DNA of 45,250 nt from a virus. Below, one piece after another: positions 39,938 through 45,250 of the stretch (position 1 is the stretch's first letter; each line of letters starts with the position of its first letter). The position numbers and the translations under genes are program-made. The stretch covers positions 1 to 45,250 of IMG/VR virus record IMGVR_UViG_3300031885_003865. One strand, given 5' to 3'. Below the pieces are notes generated by a model. That model made no database searches. It worked only from the letters and a program-made list of their open reading frames with translations, and was not told where the DNA came from.

Positions 39938-42463
39938 ATGGCGCAGCTTTTCACCGGCACCGCAGTCAGCTTCCACGAGCGGCCTTACTCCCAAGCCGTG
40001 GCCGAGCCCGACGGCAGCAAGCTCTACATCCTCGCGTGGAACGGCTCGGTGGCCAAGCTCGCCACCAGCACGAACCACGGTGTGACCTGGCAGTTCGAGG
40101 ATACGCCAATCACGGTGACCGGGTACGACCGGGGCGTCTCGCGCGGCCGCGACGGCAACGTCTGGGTCTGGTCCAGCCCGACCAAGGGCTACATCAACAT
40201 CTGGCAGCGCACCGGCGCCGACCAGTACACGCTCGTCGTCGCCAACTACCAGTTCACAACCTACGCAAACGACGTCTACGGCATCCACGTACTCATAGCG
40301 TCCACCGGCGACATGCACCTGCTGTGGTGCGAGGCGCCGGGCGGGTCGCCGGCGTACACGTTCTATCACCGCAAACGGAACGGCGGGGCCTGGGGCTCGG
40401 CAACAGTCGTCTGGAGCGCCGACGCTGGCGGGTCAGGCAACAGCTGGAAGGGCAGGGTCCACGTTTGTATTGGCAAGGACAATATCGTCCACGCCGGCGG
40501 GGCGAAGTATGCCAACCCGGGATCGGCGTGGTTCTATTCGTACTATGACACCTCATGGCATGGCGGCTCCGTGCCCAGCGACACACTGGCGGGCAACGCA
40601 CCAGCATTGTCCCTCGGTTGCATCGTCCCCGATGAGGCCACGGGCGACGTCTACTGGCTGCGGGTCTACAATGGCTCAACGTACACCGTGGGTCTCTACC
40701 GCCGCCAGCCAGGGCAGGCGTGGGCGAAGCTGGCCACCCTGACCGATGTGGCCGACGTGGCGGGGCTCGCCGGCCTGTGCTGGCACCGACGCCGCGGCGA
40801 ACTCGCCGTCATCTACCAGCGCTCGGATACCGGTGCGGTCGCGCTGCGCTGGTGGCGCGGTGGCGCGCTCACGGCGCACCGTACCCTGAACTCCGAGACG
40901 CCGCGCACCGACGGCGGCGCCATCATCCCCGACACGCAGTGGGATATCGTCATCGCGTACAACAAGACGGCCACGTTCATCGCCATCGCCGACACGTACG
41001 TGGTGTCGGTCGCCCCGACGGTGTCGGTGACGGCGCCGGCGGGCACGGAGGCCGATCCGGCAGTGCTCAGCAACGTGATCTCGCTCATGGCTCTGTCCGG
41101 CGTTTACTCCAGCGACGTCGTTCCCATGGCATCGAGGCGTCATCGTGTCTTCGACGAGGACGACAACCCCATTTGGGACTCGGGCATCATCGCCGCCAGC
41201 GCGCCGACGGGCGGCTCGGTGGTGGTAGCGGTGCCCGCGGGGGTGCTGAAATACGGTCAGGTCTACTGGTGGCAGTGGTGGGCGCAGGACACGGCCGGGT
41301 ACGAGTCGGCCTGGTCGTCAGCCGGCTGGTTCTTGGGCGAGGTGACGGCGCCGGCGATGACGCTAACGCCCGAGGCCGCCCAGGCGCGCATCCGCGTCGA
41401 CGCCATCCTGGCGGCCGAGTGCCTGGCGGGCTTTCGGGTCTACCGCGGTCTAACCGCGGGTGGGCTCGTGCGGCACAATCTACTCCTGGTGCCGGCGGTC
41501 GAGGTGCGTCGCAACCTCCTCGCGCGCGAGGAGAGCGACCTCGAGGCCGGCATCAACGGGTGGATCAGCAACCACTCGACCGTCTCGATCGCGCACGATG
41601 TCACCTCGGCGTGGCAGGGCTGTGGCTCGCTGAAAGTGACGTGCTCCGATGTCGTGAACTTCCACGGCGTGCGCGGGACGCTGCATGACGTGCAACCCGG
41701 GCGCCGGTACGTCGGCAGCGCTTGGGTCACCGGGGTCGGCCACGTGCGCATAGGTCTAAGGACGCCAGCAGGGCCCTGGATTTCCATTCAGAACCAGCCG
41801 CTTGTTCTGAATGGCCAGTACCAGGCGACATACGTTGCCGGAACCATCCCCGAGGGCATCACGCAAGTGGGGGTGGATGTTGTCCAGTACGAAACGGCCT
41901 CGCCGGCCGTCTTCTGGGTCGACGGTGTTCAGCTCGAGCAGTTGGACGCCGGCGGCCCCGACGACTGGCTTCCTGGCGGCGTGGCCGAACTCGCCGGCGA
42001 GTTCCTCGACGACGTCGCCGCCTGCGGCCAGGCGTACTACTACGCCGCCAGCGCCGTCGCCGACGACGGGTACGAGTCGGCCCTCTGCGCTGCCGCCCAG
42101 GCGTCGGTTACGTTCGTGGGCACCTGGCTCGACGACCTCAGACTGCCGGTGGCCCCGACCGGGTTCGAGGTCCAGGAGGAGTTCACAGGCTCCATTGCCC
42201 CAGCCCTGGGGCGGCCTTACCCGGTCGTCTTCCGCCGCCAGGCGGGGCGGCGGCTGTACCTCGCCGGGACATGCCTGGACAAGGCGGACAAGGACGCCCT
42301 GGCGGCCATCCTGCGCGCGCCGGGGCCGCACCGCTACGTCGACCCTCTGGGCGAGGCCTTGCGCGTCGAGGTCGCGGCGCCGGTGCGGTTCTCGCAAGTG
42401 CGGCCATACGACCCCGACCAGCTCATCTACAGTTGGTCGGCTGAACTGGTGGAGGTGTTCTAG
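39938..42463 (+). CDS. distal tail/receptor-binding protein with propeller, FN3-like, carbohydrate-binding and Dit-like parts
   Basis: 841 residues, ATG with GGGAGG. N-terminal 1-340 has repeated WxWS/TxDG-type strands of a sialidase-like beta-propeller (GSKLYILAWNGSVAKLATST, GDMHLLWCEAPGG, GDVYWLRVYNGS, RGELAVIYQRSDTGAVALRW). About 345-470 is FN3-like (PTVSVTAPAGTEADPAVLSN, YWWQWWAQDTAGYESAWSS). About 520-670 resembles a CBM4/9-type module (NLLAREESDLEAGINGWISN, GSLKVTCSD, VFWVDGVQLEQL). The C-terminal 110 residues (FEVQEEFTGSIAPALGRPYP, YSWSAELVEVF) look like a tail-tip (Dit/baseplate) anchor. It probably recognises cell-surface glycans. Confidence 0.75.
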   Translation: MAQLFTGTAVSFHERPYSQAVAEPDGSKLYILAWNGSVAKLATSTNHGVTWQFEDTPITVTGYDRGVSRGRDGNVWVWSSPTKGYINIWQRTGADQYTLVVANYQFTTYANDVYGIHVLIASTGDMHLLWCEAPGGSPAYTFYHRKRNGGAWGSATVVWSADAGGSGNSWKGRVHVCIGKDNIVHAGGAKYANPGSAWFYSYYDTSWHGGSVPSDTLAGNAPALSLGCIVPDEATGDVYWLRVYNGSTYTVGLYRRQPGQAWAKLATLTDVADVAGLAGLCWHRRRGELAVIYQRSDTGAVALRWWRGGALTAHRTLNSETPRTDGGAIIPDTQWDIVIAYNKTATFIAIADTYVVSVAPTVSVTAPAGTEADPAVLSNVISLMALSGVYSSDVVPMASRRHRVFDEDDNPIWDSGIIAASAPTGGSVVVAVPAGVLKYGQVYWWQWWAQDTAGYESAWSSAGWFLGEVTAPAMTLTPEAAQARIRVDAILAAECLAGFRVYRGLTAGGLVRHNLLLVPAVEVRRNLLAREESDLEAGINGWISNHSTVSIAHDVTSAWQGCGSLKVTCSDVVNFHGVRGTLHDVQPGRRYVGSAWVTGVGHVRIGLRTPAGPWISIQNQPLVLNGQYQATYVAGTIPEGITQVGVDVVQYETASPAVFWVDGVQLEQLDAGGPDDWLPGGVAELAGEFLDDVAACGQAYYYAASAVADDGYESALCAAAQASVTFVGTWLDDLRLPVAPTGFEVQEEFTGSIAPALGRPYPVVFRRQAGRRLYLAGTCLDKADKDALAAILRAPGPHRYVDPLGEALRVEVAAPVRFSQVRPYDPDQLIYSWSAELVEVF
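41784..41814. repeat. perfect inverted repeat inside the tail-tip gene
   Basis: CCATTCAGAAC and GTTCTGAATGG (11-bp perfect arms) around a 9-base loop, in the carbohydrate-binding module. The arms are AT-richer than their surroundings. Confidence 0.65.
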
Positions 42464-42464
42464 G

Positions 42465-44444
42465 ATGCAGGCAGTGTCGACGGAGTTTCAGGACTACGTC
42501 CAGGCGCCGGGCACGAAGCAGTTCCTGATCAAGGCCGAGATCTGGTCGGCCGACGAGAGCGAACTGCTGCTTGAAATCGACGACATCAACTGGAACAGCG
42601 ACGGCCTGGCCCCGGTGAAGGCGACGGCCCGCAGCTGCAGTATCGGCGCCGACCGCGCCGCCGAGTGCCGGCGCACGTGCACGCTCGTCATCAACAACGA
42701 GCAGGGGTGGCTTTCCCCTGACGATGCCGCGCCGGCGGATTGGCCGTTCGCCGAAAACAACGTCCTGAAGGTTTGGGAGGGCTACCGGCTGCCGAGCGGC
42801 GCTGACGAGCTCCTGCCCGTCTTCTGGGGGCTCCTGGACCCGGCGGCGGTGCCCGTGGAGACGAGCTCGGAAAGCGCGATCACCGTCGTGGCGAGGTCGG
42901 TCGAGAAGCGCCTGGCGCAGCAGAAGTTCGCCGACACGACGGTCTACGTGGACAACCCCAGCGAGTCGGCAAACTACGCCTCGCCCGCCCAGGGCGCCAG
43001 CGCCACAGCAAGCTCGTCGCTGGCCGCGGGGCAGCCCCTGCAGCCGGGCGCCCGCGTGACGGCGCGGGCCTACGCCACCGTCCTCGGCCAGAAGGCGGCG
43101 GTGGCGGCGCCGGCCTCGTGCCGCCTGGCCCTCGACGGCTCGACGGGCACGGCCCTGGAGCACAGTTACGTCGCCGTGGGCCTGACTGCGCTCGAGCTCG
43201 TCCTGCTCGTCGACTTGCGGTGTGTCGAGTCGGTGCAGTCCCTGACGCCGCGGCTGGGCGAGGGCACGACGGCCACCAGCCTGCGGACCTCGAGCGACGG
43301 CCTGACGTGGACCGAGCGCGACCCGGCCGGCATGGGTGCGGCGTCGTTCCGGTTCGGCGAGCTCACGGTGGAGGCGCCGGCGGCCGGCGGACAAGCCACC
43401 GTCGTCATCCAGGAGGTCGAGGTCCTCGCCGGGGCCGCCTACCCGGCCTCCAATGCCATCGACGGCGACTCCGCGACCACCTGGCGGCCGGCGCCCGGCG
43501 ACCTCGACCGCACCCTGGCGATCGCGTTTGGCACCGCTCGCACGTTTAACGTCGTTTACCTCTCCTGGGGAGCAACGCTGGTCGACCAGGACAACCTCGT
43601 GACGTACCAGGTCCTCAACGGCGGCACCGGCGCCGTGCTCGTCGACCAGGCGGAGCCGGTGTGCGGCCTGGTCGAGCACGTGGTTGGGGCGACCTGCTCT
43701 TCGATCCAGGTCCACGTCCTGACGGCGGCGGGCCTGGTGGCCCTGCGCCACGTCGAGGTCCTGCAGGTTACCGCTACCAACACGGTCAGCTACCTGCTCG
43801 GTGACCTGGCGGCCCAGGCGGGCATCGCCCGCCAAGACATCCAGCCCAGCCGCCTCTACCGCGCGAATTTGACGTGCCAGCTTGGCGAGTCCTACATCCA
43901 GCACGCGCGCGACATCGCCGCCGCGGCCGCCTGGGAGCTTTACGGCGACCCCGAGGGCTACCTGGTGGCGCGGCCGGCGCCGGGAAACCCGACGGACGTT
44001 GCCGCCCGGTACGAGGCCGGCGCGGCCAACCTCATCGGCGGCTTCGCGCGCGAGCCTGGCAGCCAGGCCGTGTTCAACCACGTCGTGGTATTGGCCAAGC
44101 TGCCGGGGCAGACCGTCCGCGGCGAGGCCCAGGACAGCTCCGCCGGGTCGCCAACGTGCACCCAGCGTCTCGGCGACCGCGTGCTGGTCGTCGAGGACCC
44201 GGGCTGCGACACCCAGCGCAAGGCCGACGCACGGGCGCTCGTCGAGCTGTGGCGTAACTGCCAGTGGCGGAGCGCGGTCTCGTTCTCGGCGGTGGCCAAC
44301 CCCGCGCACGAGGCCGGCGACGTACTCGAGGTGGTGGAGGGCACGACCCGGGTCGCGGGGCTGTACGTTCTAGAGTCGTTCGAGTTGTCGATGACGCCGG
44401 CGGAGTTCAGCATGAGCTGCCGCTGCGCGCCGCTGGGGGTGTAG
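42465..44444 (+). CDS. baseplate hub/tail protein with inserted discoidin-like domain
   Basis: 659 residues from ATG 42465, GGAGGTG upstream. The first about 150 residues (KQFLIKAEIWSADESELLLE, CTLVINNEQGWLSP, VFWGLLDPAAVPVETSSESA, ITVVARSVEKRLAQQ) and the last 230 (NTVSYLLGDLAAQAGIARQD, DVLEVVEGTTRVAGLYVLES) fit Firmicutes tail hub/XkdQ-like proteins. Between them, about 320-450, YPASNAIDGDSATTWRPAPG is the start of an F5/8 type C (discoidin) fold, probably surface-exposed and glycan-binding. No peptidoglycan-cleaving domain was seen in it. Confidence 0.7.
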   Translation: MQAVSTEFQDYVQAPGTKQFLIKAEIWSADESELLLEIDDINWNSDGLAPVKATARSCSIGADRAAECRRTCTLVINNEQGWLSPDDAAPADWPFAENNVLKVWEGYRLPSGADELLPVFWGLLDPAAVPVETSSESAITVVARSVEKRLAQQKFADTTVYVDNPSESANYASPAQGASATASSSLAAGQPLQPGARVTARAYATVLGQKAAVAAPASCRLALDGSTGTALEHSYVAVGLTALELVLLVDLRCVESVQSLTPRLGEGTTATSLRTSSDGLTWTERDPAGMGAASFRFGELTVEAPAAGGQATVVIQEVEVLAGAAYPASNAIDGDSATTWRPAPGDLDRTLAIAFGTARTFNVVYLSWGATLVDQDNLVTYQVLNGGTGAVLVDQAEPVCGLVEHVVGATCSSIQVHVLTAAGLVALRHVEVLQVTATNTVSYLLGDLAAQAGIARQDIQPSRLYRANLTCQLGESYIQHARDIAAAAAWELYGDPEGYLVARPAPGNPTDVAARYEAGAANLIGGFAREPGSQAVFNHVVVLAKLPGQTVRGEAQDSSAGSPTCTQRLGDRVLVVEDPGCDTQRKADARALVELWRNCQWRSAVSFSAVANPAHEAGDVLEVVEGTTRVAGLYVLESFELSMTPAEFSMSCRCAPLGV

Positions 44445-44447
44445 CGG

Positions 44448-44687
44448 GTGAGTGACGTGACGCAGATGGAGGCGGTGGCGCGGCAGGTCGCGCGTGGAGG
44501 GGCGCGCCTCGACATCGCCGTGGTGGCGTCGGTGGTCGGGACCTCGGCACGGCTGTACCTCGACGGCTCGACCGCGGCGGCCAGCGAGGCCGTGCCGTGC
44601 CTGGCGCACTATACGCCGGCGGCCGGCCACCGCGTGCTGGTGGCGTTCCAGGCCGGCCGGCCGCTGGCGGTGCTGGGCAAGTTCTGA
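44448..44687 (+). CDS. small OB-fold-like baseplate protein
   Basis: 79 residues, GTG after GGGGGTGTAG. A helical start (MEAVARQVARGGA) is followed by a five-strand pattern: LDIAVVASVVGTSARLYLDG, VPCLAHYTPAAGHRVLVAFQ, GRPLAVLGKF. This resembles short baseplate spike/OB-fold proteins that follow the hub gene in Bacillus-type phages. Assigned by pattern and order. Confidence 0.65.
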   Translation: MSDVTQMEAVARQVARGGARLDIAVVASVVGTSARLYLDGSTAAASEAVPCLAHYTPAAGHRVLVAFQAGRPLAVLGKF

Positions 44688-44709
44688 GGCGGTGCTTGCC
44701 GGCAGGCTC

Positions 44710-44725
44710 ATTTCGCGTGAAATAT
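44710..44725 (+). promoter_or_regulatory. parS-like site C
   Basis: ATTTCGCGTGAAATAT in the 69-base gap before the holin-like genes. The first 15 bases are identical to site A in parB, and all but one base match site B. Confidence 0.65.
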
Positions 44726-44756
44726 CGGGCGAGGCAGGGCGGGAGGAGGGAGCGGG

Positions 44757-44966
44757 GTGGAACTCGGGGACCTCATTAACCTGGTCGGCAATATCGGCGT
44801 GGGCGGTGTGGTGGCCTTGATCGTGGTGCTGCGCCTGGAGCCCGGCATGGCCAAGCTGGCGGAGGTGGTCCAGCACCTGACCATCATCGTCGCCCGTGTA
44901 TCGGGCCAGGACTACGACGAAGTCGTTAGGGAGTTTGGCGTCAACGGGGGGAAGCGGCGGCGATGA
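44757..44966 (+). CDS. YvrJ-like small membrane protein, holin candidate
   Basis: 69 residues, GTG with GGAGGAGGG. One span (about 4-24, DLINLVGNIGVGGVVALIVV) is followed by an amphipathic helix (AKLAEVVQHLTIIVARVSGQ) and a basic end. Length and layout match YvrJ (PF12841)/BhlA-type proteins near phage lysis genes. It overlaps the next gene by ATGA. Confidence 0.65.
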   Translation: MELGDLINLVGNIGVGGVVALIVVLRLEPGMAKLAEVVQHLTIIVARVSGQDYDEVVREFGVNGGKRRR

Positions 44967-45250
44967 AGATCACCGGCTTCTGGGACGACAAGGACGGGTT
45001 GACCGTGTCCGACGCCATCGCCCTCCTGATGGCCGTGGTCGCTGCCTGCCTGTGGCTGGGGGTCTACAGCAAGTTCCGCGGCGCCGGGCTGGAGGAAACC
45101 GACATCGAGTTTGCCCGGCAGGTGCTGATGCCGCTGACGCTGGGCCTGATGGGCGCGGTCAGCGCGCTCAGGGCCCTGAAGTTGCCCGTCCGCCTCAAGC
45201 GGACGGCGGGCAGGAACGGGGGGAATGATGATGCCGCAGCCACCGGGTAA
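44963..45250 (+). CDS. two-span membrane protein, holin candidate
   Basis: 95 residues. Two hydrophobic stretches, about 16-36 (VSDAIALLMAVVAACLWLGV) and about 55-70 (LMPLTLGLMGAVSALRAL), lie around an acidic loop (GLEETDIEF), then a basic tail. It pairs with the previous small membrane protein and probably forms the holin/antiholin set. The stop codon is the last three bases of the window; an endolysin may follow beyond it. Confidence 0.65.
   Translation: MKITGFWDDKDGLTVSDAIALLMAVVAACLWLGVYSKFRGAGLEETDIEFARQVLMPLTLGLMGAVSALRALKLPVRLKRTAGRNGGNDDAAATG

Noticed and set aside
1-45250. tRNA genes, CRISPR arrays, insertion sequences or toxin-antitoxin pairs of standard type
   Set aside because: No cloverleaf, regularly spaced repeat array or transposase motif was recognised. 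The repeats seen are iterons, operators and hairpins.

Overview
This window reads as one nearly complete temperate, tailed phage (siphovirus-like gene order), integrated or packaged, from a GC-rich Gram-positive (Firmicutes/Clostridia-like) host. Three things point to the host. Genes start at strong GGAGGTG-type ribosome binding sites with many GTG and TTG starts. The visible promoters are near-perfect sigma-A promoters (TTGACA/TATAAT). The phage families (ImmA/IrrE, DUF3006, Phage_rep_O/DnaC, ArpU-like, SPP1 gp7-like, YvrJ-like) are typical of Firmicutes phages. Most genes are strongly GC-rich at third codon positions; two stretches (about 1.3-3.5 kb and 23.06-23.7 kb) are visibly AT-richer and look like acquired cargo.

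Layout. 1-4346 (minus strand): integrase, a two-gene AT-richer cassette (RelA/SpoT-type synthetase plus NdpA-like nucleoid-associated protein), an ImmA/IrrE metallopeptidase and a TTG-started XRE repressor. 4347-4518: a lambda-like divergent switch with two facing promoters and three GTTGC-N5-GCAAC operators. 4519-7273: Cro-like and excisionase-like HTH proteins, small zinc-ribbon proteins and unknown early genes. 7274-12363: a recombination module (possible ssDNA-annealing protein, SbcD/Mre11-like, SbcC/Rad50-like, nucleotidyltransferase-like protein). 12415-15997: small genes, a DUF5131 (Gp37/Gp68) protein and a membrane-anchored glucosaminidase. 16019-17867: a replication-O-like initiator carrying an iteron origin inside its own gene, then a DnaC-like helicase loader. 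17871-22987: a ParB-like protein flanked by two proteins that share a C-terminal domain, an ASCH protein, RusA and a low-complexity protein. 23308-24302: a small membrane protein, a degraded minus-strand frame and an ArpU/sigma-like late regulator, bracketed by terminators and a promoter. 24507-45250: methyltransferase, terminase, portal, Mu F-like head protein, protease-scaffold fusion, decoration and capsid proteins, connectors, tail tube, tail chaperones with a likely -1 frameshift, an inverted membrane/zinc gene, tape measure, two large tail-tip proteins and two holin-like proteins. An attachment site and a conventional endolysin at the right end are not visible.

How it works together. 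In lysogeny the repressor probably holds its operators, and ImmA would be the antirepressor protease. The leftward transcript could also express the Rel/NdpA pair, which resembles a phage-defence or toxin-type cassette. After induction the rightward promoter drives early genes, recombination and replication, and the ArpU-like regulator with the downstream promoter is placed to switch on morphogenesis. The most unusual signal is a parS-like palindrome, ATTTCGCGTGAAAT, found inside the parB gene and again (once with one mismatch) in two intergenic gaps of the late operon, with no ParA in the window. A second candidate novelty is the Rel/NdpA cassette. Homology calls come from reading motifs by eye; no database search was run.
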